A DNA stretch of 64,000 bases, taken from Edaphobacter lichenicola. Its GTDB lineage: Bacteria; Acidobacteriota; Terriglobia; Terriglobales; Acidobacteriaceae. Position numbers and translations under genes: made by a program. A model generated the notes under the pieces. That model was not told the DNA's origin. It did not search any database and was given only the letters and a program-made list of their open reading frames with translations. The DNA lies in assembly GCF_014201315.1 (NCBI RefSeq), contig NZ_JACHDY010000001.1, positions 930,001-994,000 on the forward strand, written 5' to 3'. Positions 45,501 to 54,213 of the stretch are shown here, in pieces (the first letter of the stretch is position 1; each line of letters opens with the position of its first letter).

Positions 45501-47074
45501 GCATGCTCTTCAACGCTCGCCAGGCCGCATACGAGTTCGGCTTCCTCACCCTTCCAGCGTTCGCCCAGGCCACCCTCGGAACCCTCACCACTTACGACCG
45601 CCTCGAAAAGCAGCGCGGCCACATCTACAACTGGTACGACATCGAAACCCTGCGCCCCATCCTGCCCCACATCGTCTCCGCAGTCGACAGCGGCAATCTT
45701 TCCGCCTCGCTCTACACGCTGCGCACCGGTGCCCTCGATCTCCTCAAGCGTCCCATCCTCAACCCAGAGACCTTCGCCGGCCTGAAACAAATGCAGCAAA
45801 CACCAGTCAAGACGACCATCACCCTAACGCCAGCGGAACCTCCAGCAACCGCAATCCGATCTCATCTCCGGTCCATCGCTAAACAAGCCAGCCCCGCAAG
45901 CGACGCCACTTCCAATCAGGATCGCAACCAATGGTTCGCCAACGAGATCTCCAACCATCTCGCTGCGTTATCTCTCTTCGCCGAGCAGTACACTCCCTGG
46001 CTTCTTCCCAAGTTCGAATCTCTCTTCACCCCGCCTCAACTTGTCGGCTCCGAACACAAGACAATTCCAACCCTCCTCGACGCAGCCGAATACGTAACAG
46101 AATTGGAATCACAACTTACCGGCACATCGCGCGACCTGCCAAAAGACTCCGCGCTCGCCGCCGCCGCCGCCGAGTTGTTGGCCCTTCTCCCCGCCACCCA
46201 GCAACGCCTCGCGCAACTCAAATCCGACATCACAACCATCGCCAGCGAAGCAGAGCGCCACGCCGACGCTATGGAGTACGGCTTCCTCCTCGTCGAAGCC
46301 CGCCAACTCCTCTCCATCGGCTACGACGGCATCACCCACGAGCTCTACTCCTCCTGCTACGACCTCCTCGCCTCAGAGGCCCGCATCGCCTCCTTCATCG
46401 CCGTAGCCAAAGGCGACATCCCCCAGCAGTCCTGGTTCCGCCTCGACCGCTCTCACGTCCTCGTCAACGGACGCGCCGCTCTCCTCTCCTGGACAGGAAC
46501 CATGTTCGAGTACATGATGCCGTCCCTCTGGATGCGCACCTTCCCCGACACCCTCATCGCGCGCTCCCTAGAGTCCGCCGTTCGCATTCAAAAGGACCAC
46601 GTCCACAACATCCCCTGGGGAATCTCCGAATCCGGCTTCTCCAAAAAAGATCCTCACGGCCGATACAGCTACCAGGCCTGGGGAATTCCAAAACTCGCCT
46701 TGAAGTACGGAGCCGAAGATGGTCCCGTCATCTCGCCCTACTCCAGCTTCCTCGCCCTCGCTCTTCTTCGCAAAGACTCCATCGCGAATCTTCGTCGCAT
46801 GGCAGCGATGGATTGGATGGGAGCCTATGGCTTCTACGAAGCAGCCGACTACACCCAGGGCAATCAGCCCGAGCTGGTTCGCTCCTGGATGGCCCATCAC
46901 CAGGGCATGTGCCTTCTCGCTGTTACCAACCTGCTAAAGAACAACATCGTGCAGGAGTGGTTCCACGGCACTCCCCGCGTCCGCGCAGCAGAACTCCTCC
47001 TTCACGAAAAAGCCCTCAGCAAGGAAACCCTTAAGGATCTGGAAAAAATATCGAAGTTACAGGCAACCGAATAG
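42578..47074 (+). CDS. Cyclic beta-1,2-glucan synthase-like protein without GH94 domain
   Basis: 1498 residues. An N-terminal helical region is followed by membrane segments (near 345-390), a GT84-type glycosyltransferase domain (about 410-740) with LDSDTQLPRGTA near 553 and the RRKHRWVRGDWQIARWL acceptor-region motif, then more membrane helices (745-870). From about 925 a glucoamylase-like domain follows (HIWRYFHDFGDEKNHWLIPDN, NIPWGISESGFSKKD, YSSFLALALL, ARSWMAHHQGM-like RSWMAHHQGMCLLAV). The protein ends near FHGTPRVRAAELLLHEKAL, where NdvB-type cyclic glucan synthases continue into a GH94 phosphorylase domain that sets ring size. A terminator follows at 47097. Activity without GH94 is uncertain. 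Confidence 0.85.
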   Translation: MAPSSENPVTAEHALPPTAPAPEMPTAGLPEKPSVSDAELRACADAMSRQWEMVPASTKSDGLSKRLESLKQRLTEVLRTCKKTASIHELTPELELLESTRMLESALIAGDNTAESFASLPHVRVDKDSELPRAINLTEGYLVAARGIWSDESLTVYVNQAQQRDALLLEEITVLPQALKLAQLEYILDRAEEALAAGPLPPIEQSPFSAILHSMRRLNQFEWRNVLEPLIAFDSILREDPAAVFARMEDETRHTYHMRVAELAHYADASEVETAQIALNLARNAAVTSDPDPRLALRTRHIGYYLFAEGLPELHRRIGYHPPPIERIRSFLRRFNEDFYILGIFTLSCLLIVAIIAPLVPHHAFWPVMVALLLALLPATQGGVDLINNTVTALMHAESLPKIDLSKGVPDDAITLVVVPTLLLNEIQVRELFDELEARYLSNQDPNIHFGLLTDLPDTKARPLDEDSNPLAQLAADCVDHLNAKYPRTKGGAFFLFHRYRVFNSRQGVWMGWERKRGKLLDLNKFLLNEFDSFPLKAGPLEALHHVRYVITLDSDTQLPRGTAARMVGTMAHPLNQAIVNPRLRIVTQGYGILQPRVGVSVASASRSRLASLYSGETGFDIYTRAVSDVYQDLFGEGIFAGKGIYEVAVLHEVLDRRFPRNALLSHDLIEGSYARAGLVTDIEIIDDYPSHYSAHTRRKHRWVRGDWQIARWLFSDVPDESGKSVPNPINTISRWKIFDNLRRSLVEPVTFLLFLLGWFVLPGGALYWTIAGLVLLLLPVLVQLGFNLGRALLKLSFVGAREGVLTFATSFGFTMLNLTFLPHHMFLAIDAIVRSLSRTLVSGKHMLEWETAAQAESGGKSRTPLDIYLQLSPVAAVLIAVALAFHSLWSLIAAAPVLVLWAIAPLVAIWLNSPPSREEGPLTAEDTHFLQQQALHIWRYFHDFGDEKNHWLIPDNVEEQNTVQIRKLSPTNLGMLFNARQAAYEFGFLTLPAFAQATLGTLTTYDRLEKQRGHIYNWYDIETLRPILPHIVSAVDSGNLSASLYTLRTGALDLLKRPILNPETFAGLKQMQQTPVKTTITLTPAEPPATAIRSHLRSIAKQASPASDATSNQDRNQWFANEISNHLAALSLFAEQYTPWLLPKFESLFTPPQLVGSEHKTIPTLLDAAEYVTELESQLTGTSRDLPKDSALAAAAAELLALLPATQQRLAQLKSDITTIASEAERHADAMEYGFLLVEARQLLSIGYDGITHELYSSCYDLLASEARIASFIAVAKGDIPQQSWFRLDRSHVLVNGRAALLSWTGTMFEYMMPSLWMRTFPDTLIARSLESAVRIQKDHVHNIPWGISESGFSKKDPHGRYSYQAWGIPKLALKYGAEDGPVISPYSSFLALALLRKDSIANLRRMAAMDWMGAYGFYEAADYTQGNQPELVRSWMAHHQGMCLLAVTNLLKNNIVQEWFHGTPRVRAAELLLHEKALSKETLKDLEKISKLQATE

Positions 47075-47096
47075 CAACCCACATCGCAACAAAAAA

Positions 47097-47134
47097 GATG
47101 GGCAGTGGATTCAATCCCACCGCCCATCTTTCTT
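47097..47134. terminator. Bidirectional intrinsic terminator
   Basis: GATGGGCAGTGG (47097-47108) pairs with CCACCGCCCATC (47117-47128, one G-U pair), followed by TTTCTTT on the plus strand and preceded by AAAAAA, which would give U on the minus strand. It separates the convergent glucan-synthase-like gene and the TonB receptor gene. Confidence 0.82.
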
Positions 47135-47148
47135 TACTGCGTCTGCCG

Positions 47149-49905
47149 TTAGAAGTGGAAGCCAAGCTCTGCCGTCAAAGCACGCGGCGTCACATAGTGC
47201 GTACCGCTGAACGTCGAGAGGAAGTTGTAGAGCGCATATTTGTTCGTGATGTTCACACCCGTCAAACGAAGGCTCCACTTGTTCTTATCGCCGTTGAACA
47301 GATTATCCTGCCCAATCGAAGCGTCGAACAGGCTGCGCTCAGCGATACGCGGCGGATGCTTATCGTCATTCTCCGTTCCAGGTGCAGGAATCGAAACCAG
47401 CTTGGACGTAAGCTCTGAAGCCAGACACTGATTCCCAGGGATACCTACAAACGGAGTCGCCTTCACTCCATTGCAGGTAAGCCCAGCCTGAAACTGCTGA
47501 TCCGGCGTCAAGCCGCTCAGATCGATCCCAGGCTGTCCGTTAATCGTAATCGACGGCCCCCCGTTAGCTGGATTGCATCGGCTATTCGGATCCGTCACGT
47601 TGTAGCACGGCACCGAACCAGCCGTCAGACCGCTGTCGAACCGCCAGTTGAATCCAACCCACGGGCTGCGCTTGCCAGGTATCTGGTACTGGACATGCGT
47701 CGTCTGGTTGTAGCGCTCGTCGTGGTCGATACGGAAAGGAAATCCGCTGCCGCCAACAGTAGCGCCTGCGCCCGCTGTCTGCGGCGGAAAGAAGCGGGCC
47801 GCGACCGACGACATCACAACGAACGCCGACAAGTTATGGAAGTTCGGCACGTCCGCCCGCAACGCGAAACCCGGGATCTTGGAGTTATGCCAGTCAATAG
47901 GAAACGTGATGGGTGTATTGCCCAGCACGCTGAAGTCGAAAGCGTTATGCGTGTACTTCCAGATGTAGTCCCCGCTGATTACAAGGTTCTTGCCAAACGC
48001 CTGCTGCAGTCCGGCATGGAACTCGTTACGAAAGCCGGGCTGCAGATTGCCTGAAACCCCAGGAGTGCAAAGCAGCAGCGGAGATAGAACCTCGTTCAAA
48101 CATCCCTGGCTCGACAACACCAGGTTCTCGTTGAACGGAGTCTCCAGCGTTCTCGCGTAAGAAAGACGCAGCACCGTGTTCGTCTGCTTCACACTATAAG
48201 CGAGCCCCACACGCGGCTCAGCCTGACGCGCAGTCGTCAACCCGTTATACAAGTCTCCCCGAATGCCCACATTGAACAGCCAGTTTCCCGCCTTGATCTG
48301 GTCCTCAGCATACAGGGCCAGTTCCTTCACATCGGTGTGTCCAATAAAGTTGAACTGGCCGCCCCCACGAGTCAAATCGTAAGGCAACAAAACCGAATTG
48401 AAGCTGCCGCCAATCGAAGGATCGTTCGACACCAGTCCCGCCGCAGCACATTGCGATGGATCCGTGAACCCTGGCTGGGACACCCCATTGCCATCGACGC
48501 ATGGCGAGTTGAAGGCCGAGTTGACGATTCCCAGCCTGTCACTCTCCCGCAGAAATGTCTGCGAGTAGTTCGCCCCGATCTTGATGTTATTGATTCCCTT
48601 TACATACGAGAGATCGGTATGAACTCCAGCATTTGTGAGCGAACGCGTTTGAGCTATGCTTTGGTTCTGTATCGGTCCAAGATCAGCCAGCGGATTCCCG
48701 CTCGGATAGTAGTTATACTGGTCCTTGCGAATATACGGGCCGAAGTTGAAGACCGAATTAGCCCCAATCGTGCGCGTATACGTCGGAGCAATATCAAACG
48801 TCCCGATCTTCGAGCGTTGATCGGTATTCCCTACATTCTCGAAGACAGGATTCGCTCCCGCCCCTCCGCTAATCACGTTCTGCACATTCAGGTTGTCAAA
48901 AGCATTCGGCGTCTGAAACCACGAACGACTGTAATTCAAATTCAGGTGAACCGAATCCACAGCAGAAAGCTGACGGTCGATCCGGTCGAACACATTAATC
49001 TCGTTTCCCTTGTCGTGAAAGACCGCGAACTCCGGAGGATCGAGAAAGCGGCCAGTATCCAGACCATCGACCTCAATAAAGTTCCCCCAGTTATCCCCAC
49101 CATAACTTAGATCAACTCCACCAGTCGCCGATCCGAAGCTTCCATACGAGGTCGTCACACTCCCAGTCGGTTTCTTCACCCCAAGTCCCGACCGCGTAGT
49201 CACCTGGATGACAAGGCTCGTCTTACCGCCAAACTCCGCAGGAGGCGCTCCCGAGATCACCTCAATCGACTGAATCGAGTTCGAAGGAATCTGGTTCGAA
49301 AACACCTTGCTCTGCTGATCCGTAATCGGCTGGCCATCAACCGAAAAAGAGTTCGAAGCATGGTCGCCCAGCCCATGAAACAGACCATTCGAATCCGCAG
49401 CCACACCCGGCGACGACAAAGTCACCAGCGAGCTAAGCGAAGAAGACTGGCTCTCCAGCGGCAGTTTGTCGAACAGGCCGCGGTCCACATCCGTATGGAA
49501 CGTTGAATCGCTCTCCACCAGATCGCTGCCCGTCACATTCACAACCGTCGAAGTTGTCCCGATAGTCAGACTGGTCTTCACCGTAATCGGCACAAACGAC
49601 CTGACCTGAACATCCTGAGTCGAAGACGCAAACCCCGTCAACGAAACCACAACGTGATAAGGATTCAGCGGCAGGTTCGTGAACTGATAGTGCCCCGAAC
49701 TATCCGTCGTAGTTACCCGGCTATATCCGCTCACCGGATTCTCGATCGACACCGTGGCGCCCGGCACAATAGCACCCGTCGCATCCGTTACCGTACCAAC
49801 CACAGTGCCGGCATTCCCGGCAGACTGCGACCACAAAACCGTACTACTGCAAACAAAGACAACTACAAATAATGCGAAGATGACGCGCCATTTCGACGTG
49901 TGCAT
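47149..49905 (-). CDS. TonB-dependent receptor with carboxypeptidase-regulatory-like domain
   Basis: 918 residues. Signal peptide about 1-27 (ends STVLWSQ). Residues 33-115 form a carboxypeptidase regulatory-like beta domain (GTVTDATGAIVPGATVSIEN). A plug domain follows (about 130-240; SVDGQPITDQQ, IEVISGAPPAEFGGKTS), then a beta-barrel ending in LTAELGFHF with a terminal aromatic residue. The ligand is not evident; no TonB box is obvious. Its codons are less C-biased than those of its neighbours. The ATG at 49905 has AAGGGGG upstream. A DUF2946-like gene lies 41 bases upstream and is probably in the same operon. Confidence 0.9.
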   Translation of the reverse strand: MHTSKWRVIFALFVVVFVCSSTVLWSQSAGNAGTVVGTVTDATGAIVPGATVSIENPVSGYSRVTTTDSSGHYQFTNLPLNPYHVVVSLTGFASSTQDVQVRSFVPITVKTSLTIGTTSTVVNVTGSDLVESDSTFHTDVDRGLFDKLPLESQSSSLSSLVTLSSPGVAADSNGLFHGLGDHASNSFSVDGQPITDQQSKVFSNQIPSNSIQSIEVISGAPPAEFGGKTSLVIQVTTRSGLGVKKPTGSVTTSYGSFGSATGGVDLSYGGDNWGNFIEVDGLDTGRFLDPPEFAVFHDKGNEINVFDRIDRQLSAVDSVHLNLNYSRSWFQTPNAFDNLNVQNVISGGAGANPVFENVGNTDQRSKIGTFDIAPTYTRTIGANSVFNFGPYIRKDQYNYYPSGNPLADLGPIQNQSIAQTRSLTNAGVHTDLSYVKGINNIKIGANYSQTFLRESDRLGIVNSAFNSPCVDGNGVSQPGFTDPSQCAAAGLVSNDPSIGGSFNSVLLPYDLTRGGGQFNFIGHTDVKELALYAEDQIKAGNWLFNVGIRGDLYNGLTTARQAEPRVGLAYSVKQTNTVLRLSYARTLETPFNENLVLSSQGCLNEVLSPLLLCTPGVSGNLQPGFRNEFHAGLQQAFGKNLVISGDYIWKYTHNAFDFSVLGNTPITFPIDWHNSKIPGFALRADVPNFHNLSAFVVMSSVAARFFPPQTAGAGATVGGSGFPFRIDHDERYNQTTHVQYQIPGKRSPWVGFNWRFDSGLTAGSVPCYNVTDPNSRCNPANGGPSITINGQPGIDLSGLTPDQQFQAGLTCNGVKATPFVGIPGNQCLASELTSKLVSIPAPGTENDDKHPPRIAERSLFDASIGQDNLFNGDKNKWSLRLTGVNITNKYALYNFLSTFSGTHYVTPRALTAELGFHF

Positions 49906-49946
49906 ACCCAACCCCCTTGAGTTAAAGCCTGGTTTTTGACGTCGTT

Positions 49947-50345
49947 CTAAGCGAGAACAGAGTCAACAGGCGGCGGGCGGGTGTAAAGTGCAAACGTGAA
50001 AAAAGTCTTCATCCGCGTCGACGGATCGAAGACTTCTACTGCAGATACGACGGCGGCAACAATCAGCGCCACCGGCGGCTGAGCAACTTCTACGGCAACG
50101 TGGGCCGTAAGGCAAAGCGCGCAGTCCGTATGCGAGATGTCGCCAACAGGGTGGGAGTGAACAGCCTGAATCGTCCCGGTCGCCAGAACCAGCAACACAC
50201 AAAGCAACGCGAGGAAGATCCTCCACGAGCCCTGCGCATTCGGTTTTGGCCCCAGGCTGAACACTATAAATCTAATATAGCGCAGTATCCTAGTCACAAA
50301 AGCGCTGCAGAACCGCGCCTGGATCATCCCAAACCCGCAGCACAT
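49947..50345 (-). CDS. DUF2946-like small membrane protein
   Basis: 132 residues at most. A central hydrophobic stretch (IFLALLCVLLVLATGTIQAV) is followed by HSHPVGDISHTDCALCLTAH, a histidine/cysteine motif (HxH...HxxCxxC) typical of DUF2946 proteins, and an ending FALYTRPPPVDSVLA with the RPPP tail common to that family. The role is unknown; the motif suggests metal binding and family members often sit beside TonB receptors, as here. The start is uncertain: ATGs at 50345 and 50327 are both possible and a later start near the hydrophobic segment cannot be excluded. Confidence 0.68.
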   Translation of the reverse strand: MCCGFGMIQARFCSAFVTRILRYIRFIVFSLGPKPNAQGSWRIFLALLCVLLVLATGTIQAVHSHPVGDISHTDCALCLTAHVAVEVAQPPVALIVAAVVSAVEVFDPSTRMKTFFTFALYTRPPPVDSVLA

Positions 50346-50401
50346 TGAAAACTAAGGACAATCCCTCATTTTCGCTACTGCGAATTTATTCTTGATAATC
50401 T

Positions 50402-52129
50402 TCAGACCAGCTGAACTTCCACCTTCTTCATCTCGCGATCCAGCAGCGTGATCCGAAAGCTCCGAACCTGCCCCGCGCGAACCGGCTCCGCCTTTGCCTC
50501 TGCCGCACTCGGCCCATTCTTCCATCGCGCCGCCAGCATCGAGCTAATCGACGACAGATCCGCCCCCGTCGACTTCGCCTCCTCCTTCACCGCAGCCTCC
50601 GCAACCAGCCGCGCCCGTGATCGAATTCCCTCGCCGAGCTCCACGGTCCCGTGATCCCCCGAGACCTCAATCAGCCGCCCCGTCACCACATCGCCCTGCG
50701 CATGCTCGGCGATGTACTCATCCAGCCCCGTCGGCACCAGCTGCTTCATACTCAGCTTGATCTGCCGTTTCTCCCTGTCGAAATCGAGCAGCTTCGCCTT
50801 CACCACCTGCCCAACGCGCAGCACATCCTGCGGCCGTTCAATCCTCTTCTCCGCGCTGATCTCGCTGACGTGAATCATCCCCTCCACACCCTCCGTCAGC
50901 TGCACAAACGCACCGAACTTCGTAAAGCTCACCACCGGCCCCTCCACCTGCGAGCCCACCACAAACTTCTCCGCCGCATCCACCCAAGGATCGCCCAGCG
51001 TCTGCTTCAGCCCCAGCGACATCCGCCTCTCCGCCGCACTCACGCCAAGAATCATCACCTCAACCACATCCCCCGGCTTCACCAGATCACCGGGCTTCCT
51101 CACCTTCTTCACCCACGACATCTCCGAGACATGCACCATCCCCTCAACGCCCGGCTCCAGCTCCACAAACGCGCCAAAGTCCGTCACCCGAGTCACCGCG
51201 CCCCGCACCCGTTCTCCCGCGACATACTTCCCCGCCACCGCGTCCCACGGGTGCGCCATCAACTGCTTCATCCCCAGCGAGATCCTCTTCCCCGCCGCCT
51301 CCACCTTCAACACCTTCGCCTCAATCTGCTGCCCCACCGTCAACACCTCCGCCGGCTTCTCCACCCGAGCCCACGCAATGTCGCTGATATGCAGCAGCCC
51401 ATCCACTCCACCAATATCAACAAACGCGCCATAGTCCATCAGGCTCCGCACCGTCCCCGAAACCACATCTCCCTCACTGATCTCCCCAAACCGCCGCTCC
51501 TTGGTCGAGCGATCTTCCTCCTCCGCCACCGCCCGCCGATCGACAACCAGATCCTCCTCCGCCACATCCAGCTTGATGATCCGGCAGCGAATCTCCTGCC
51601 CCACCAGCTTCTCCATCTCCGCCGCATCGCGCGCCCCACTCCGCGACCCCGGCATAAACGCCCTCACCCCCACATCCACCGTCAGGCCGCCCTTCACCAC
51701 GCCCGTCACCGTCCCCACAATCACCGACTTCTCCGCGAACGCCTGCTCCAGCGCGCTCCAATCCTTCGGCTGCTCCACCCGCATCCGCGACAGCTCGTAG
51801 TACCCCTCCTCGTTGCGCCCTTTCACCGAAACCAGCAGCTTGCCGCCCGGCTCCACCGTCTCGCCCGCGCTCTGAAACAGAGCCAGCGGCAACACACCCT
51901 CAGTCTTGTACCCAATATCGACAAACACCGAATCAGCCGACACCGCGACCACCGTTCCCGCTATCTGCTTGCCGCCCTCACCCGACCGGCGCGAGTGCGT
52001 CTCTTCATACTCCGACAAAATCGCGTCGAACGACTCTGTAGACTCAGGGGCCAACTCTGTGAACTCAGGGACTTCGCCAGACTCGGTGGCATCAAAAGAT
52101 GGGTGCTCTGGAACGCTGGGGTTTGACAT
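50402..52129 (-). CDS. rpsA: S1-domain RNA-binding protein, ribosomal protein S1-like
   Basis: 575 residues with five clear S1 domains and one degenerate one. Starts of the domains are GKQIAGTVVAVSADSVFVDI (near 53), SVIVGTVTGVVKGGLTVDVG, GDVVSGTVRSLMDYGAFVDI, GERVRGAVTRVTDFGAFVEL and GSQVEGPVVSFTKFGAFVQL, followed by GDVVTGRLIEVSG. Such proteins bring mRNA to the 30S subunit. The order and length match bacterial S1; this class also includes S1-like paralogues, so the symbol assumes it is the main one. The ATG at 52129 (MSNPSVPEHP) was chosen over an upstream start that adds a Cys-rich extension. Confidence 0.85.
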   Translation of the reverse strand: MSNPSVPEHPSFDATESGEVPEFTELAPESTESFDAILSEYEETHSRRSGEGGKQIAGTVVAVSADSVFVDIGYKTEGVLPLALFQSAGETVEPGGKLLVSVKGRNEEGYYELSRMRVEQPKDWSALEQAFAEKSVIVGTVTGVVKGGLTVDVGVRAFMPGSRSGARDAAEMEKLVGQEIRCRIIKLDVAEEDLVVDRRAVAEEEDRSTKERRFGEISEGDVVSGTVRSLMDYGAFVDIGGVDGLLHISDIAWARVEKPAEVLTVGQQIEAKVLKVEAAGKRISLGMKQLMAHPWDAVAGKYVAGERVRGAVTRVTDFGAFVELEPGVEGMVHVSEMSWVKKVRKPGDLVKPGDVVEVMILGVSAAERRMSLGLKQTLGDPWVDAAEKFVVGSQVEGPVVSFTKFGAFVQLTEGVEGMIHVSEISAEKRIERPQDVLRVGQVVKAKLLDFDREKRQIKLSMKQLVPTGLDEYIAEHAQGDVVTGRLIEVSGDHGTVELGEGIRSRARLVAEAAVKEEAKSTGADLSSISSMLAARWKNGPSAAEAKAEPVRAGQVRSFRITLLDREMKKVEVQLV

Positions 52130-52264
52130 GAAAAGCTGGGCCTCATTCCTACTGATTCTGGCTAGAATATCACCGCATCCAGCCACCCTGCCTCCACCAC
52201 ACCCGCACGAACACACAACAATTTACTCTCTACAAATCTCCCCTCTGTCATAAACTCTCCTCTC

Positions 52265-53197
52265 ATGCTCCCCGCCCGAAAAAGAACTCTCCTGCCAGCC
52301 ATCACACTCCTCGCAGCGACGATCCTCTCCGTCACTCCTCCAGCCAGCGCCACCACCAACTACCAAGACCTCAACCACGACAACGCCTCCATCCTCATCA
52401 CGCCCTCACAACTGATGAACGGATCACCCTATCTCCTCACCGTCACCCTGCCGAACCGAGCCCTCTCCGTCACCGGCAACTGGCAGTCTCATCCCATCTC
52501 CTTCTTCTCAAACTCCGATCGCCGCACCTGGTTCGCGCTCGCCGGCGTCGACGTCGAACTAAGCCCCGGCAGCTACCCCCTGATCATCGAAGCCGCTCTC
52601 AAGGACGGAACCCACCAGACACTGCATCAGCAACTGACCATCGAGACCGCACCCTACCTGCAGGTTCCCCTCACCGTGCCAGACAAGTTCGTCGAACCCG
52701 ACCCCAAAGCGCTCAAGCAGATCGCCGCCGACAAAATAGTCAAAGACAAAACCTTCGCCTCTTCCGCCTCAAAACCGCAATGGACCGGAAACTTCCTCCC
52801 GCCCCTCCGTCTCGCGCCCGAGTCCGACTCCTTCGGCAACCAGCGCCTCTTCAACGGCAAGATCGCCAGCGTCCATCGCGGCCTGGACTATCACGCCAAA
52901 CTCCACACCCCCGTAGCCGCCATCAACTCAGGTCGCGTCGTTCTCGCACGTCCGCTCTACTTCGAAGGAGGCTGCGTCGTCATCGACCATGGCCTCGGCC
53001 TTATGAGCGTCTACATGCATCTCTCGAAGATCGAAGTCACCGCAGGCCGCCGCGTTCGTCGAGGCCAGATCATCGCCTTGAGCGGCGCCTCGGGCCGCGC
53101 CACCGGCCCACACCTTCACCTCGGCGTGCGCTGGCAGGGCAGTTATCTCGACCCAGCAAAACTATTCGAAATCCAGATGCCGCCCAGACCAAAATAA
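52265..53197 (+). CDS. Secreted M23 (LytM-type) metallopeptidase
   Basis: 310 residues. Signal peptide about 1-29 (ends PPASA). A beta-rich N-terminal domain (about 35-160) precedes the M23 domain, in which HRGLDYH (about 205-211) and GPHLHLGVRW (about 279) supply the zinc ligands HxxxD and HxH. It should cut peptidoglycan cross-bridges or act as an amidase activator. It is divergent from the S1 gene by 135 bases and followed by repeats. Confidence 0.88.
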   Translation: MLPARKRTLLPAITLLAATILSVTPPASATTNYQDLNHDNASILITPSQLMNGSPYLLTVTLPNRALSVTGNWQSHPISFFSNSDRRTWFALAGVDVELSPGSYPLIIEAALKDGTHQTLHQQLTIETAPYLQVPLTVPDKFVEPDPKALKQIAADKIVKDKTFASSASKPQWTGNFLPPLRLAPESDSFGNQRLFNGKIASVHRGLDYHAKLHTPVAAINSGRVVLARPLYFEGGCVVIDHGLGLMSVYMHLSKIEVTAGRRVRRGQIIALSGASGRATGPHLHLGVRWQGSYLDPAKLFEIQMPPRPK

Positions 53198-53211
53198 CTA
53201 TGCGGAAGTGC

Positions 53212-53240
53212 GCCCTGCGCGGGCAGCGGTCCGGCAGGAC
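53212..53240 (+). repeat. Decayed triple-hairpin repeat
   Basis: GCCCTGCGCGGGC (53212-53224, the reverse complement of the usual middle hairpin) followed by GTCCGGCAGGAC (53229-53240) in forward orientation. The first hairpin is missing. It suggests rearrangement between oppositely oriented copies. Confidence 0.7.
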
Positions 53241-53246
53241 AAAGAG

Positions 53247-53373
53247 CCTGTCAAGCCCCTTCCGCGCACAACCCGATCTTTTGCAACAACATACGCGTGG
53301 CGTATGAGTTACCCCCAACCCGCTATACTGGAAACAGAACTAAGAAATTCCCGGCAAACCCGGGGATTTTTCA
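53247..53373 (+). ncRNA. Candidate promoter-terminator mini-unit, copy B
   Basis: CCTGTCAAGCCCC (53247-53259), GCGTGGCGTATGAGTT (from 53295), TATACT (53324-53329) as likely -10, GAAACAG (53331-53337), then AAATTCCCGG (53345-53354) / CCGGGGATTT (53360-53369) with a 5-nt loop and a T run. Spacings to copy A are identical (48 and 36 nt between landmarks), while the terminator stems differ in sequence, as expected if only pairing is kept. A transcript of about 40 nt would result. The transcript is predicted, not seen. Confidence 0.5.
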
Positions 53374-53521
53374 CTTTAACCGCATAACCCTTTTATTTGC
53401 AAGAATCTGCAAGTAACCCTATTAGAATCACGTTTTTACGGGAGGCAATGAGCCACAAGTAAATGATAATAAAAGACTTATACGACGGTAATATGGGGGG
53501 GGAAGGGGGTACCCCGGGGGG
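53374..53521. promoter_or_regulatory. AT-rich tract with G-run/GGTACC motif
   Basis: AT-rich sequence (TTATTTGCAAGAATCTGCAA, GATAATAAAAGACTTATACG) then eight G, AA, five G, TACCCC and six G (53495-53521), directly against the stop codon of the DUF4126 gene on the other strand. Same order as 33569-33740, after copy A of the mini-unit. Confidence 0.6.
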
Positions 53522-54151
53522 CTAGGGCAGAGGCTTGGCCGGACTCTGAGCCTCTTCCAGGTCGGTGCCGAGCAGCCGCCGAAGCGGTCTCTGGATCGCC
53601 CGCAGCAACGCCCTGGCAGCCAGCAAAGCCGCCACCAGCAACAGAACCGCAATAGAAGCCGCAGCCATCGGATGATGCGTCGCAAACCAAGTCAGCCCCA
53701 CCGCCGCCACATCCTCAGTCGAGCTAAGCGCAATATTCGACACCGGTTCAGGGCTAGGCGTCACCGCAGCCCGCAGAGCCGTCTTCGATCCATGCGCCGC
53801 CAGCGCGACCGCAGCTCCAATCGCCGTCGCCAGCACCTGCATCTGCGGAGACAGTTGCGAGCTCGCGTGATACGCCACCAGCGCAGCAATAGGAATTCGC
53901 ACCACCGTATGCAATGCATTCCAGATCATGTCGAACGCCGGAATCTTGTCGGCCACGAACTCGATCGCGAACATAATCCCGCACACCACCAGCACCCAGG
54001 TGTGCCCCAACGAATCCAGACCAGGAGGCAGCGCAACCCACTGCGTACGCGCCAGAATCCCAAGCGTCAGCACGGTGGCATAGATATTCAGGCCAGCCGC
54101 AAAGCTGGCAGCAATCACAAGCGCCGTAATATTGGCTGGACTGAAGCTCAT
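53522..54151 (-). CDS. DUF4126 membrane protein
   Basis: 209 residues with several hydrophobic segments. The opening ITALVIAASFAAGLNIYATV, the DKIPAFDMIWNALHTVVRIP stretch and GAAVALAAHGSKTALRA match DUF4126, an inner-membrane family of unknown function. ATG at 54151. Its stop lies at the edge of a long G-run (53495-53521). It is 62 bases downstream of the dGTPase-like gene on the same strand and may share its transcript. Confidence 0.8.
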   Translation of the reverse strand: MSFSPANITALVIAASFAAGLNIYATVLTLGILARTQWVALPPGLDSLGHTWVLVVCGIMFAIEFVADKIPAFDMIWNALHTVVRIPIAALVAYHASSQLSPQMQVLATAIGAAVALAAHGSKTALRAAVTPSPEPVSNIALSSTEDVAAVGLTWFATHHPMAAASIAVLLLVAALLAARALLRAIQRPLRRLLGTDLEEAQSPAKPLP

Positions 54152-54213
54152 TTGGCTGAAAGTGTATCGCCTCCCGAAAGCGGTGGCTCACATTTATTAT
54201 TCGTCCGAGAGTT

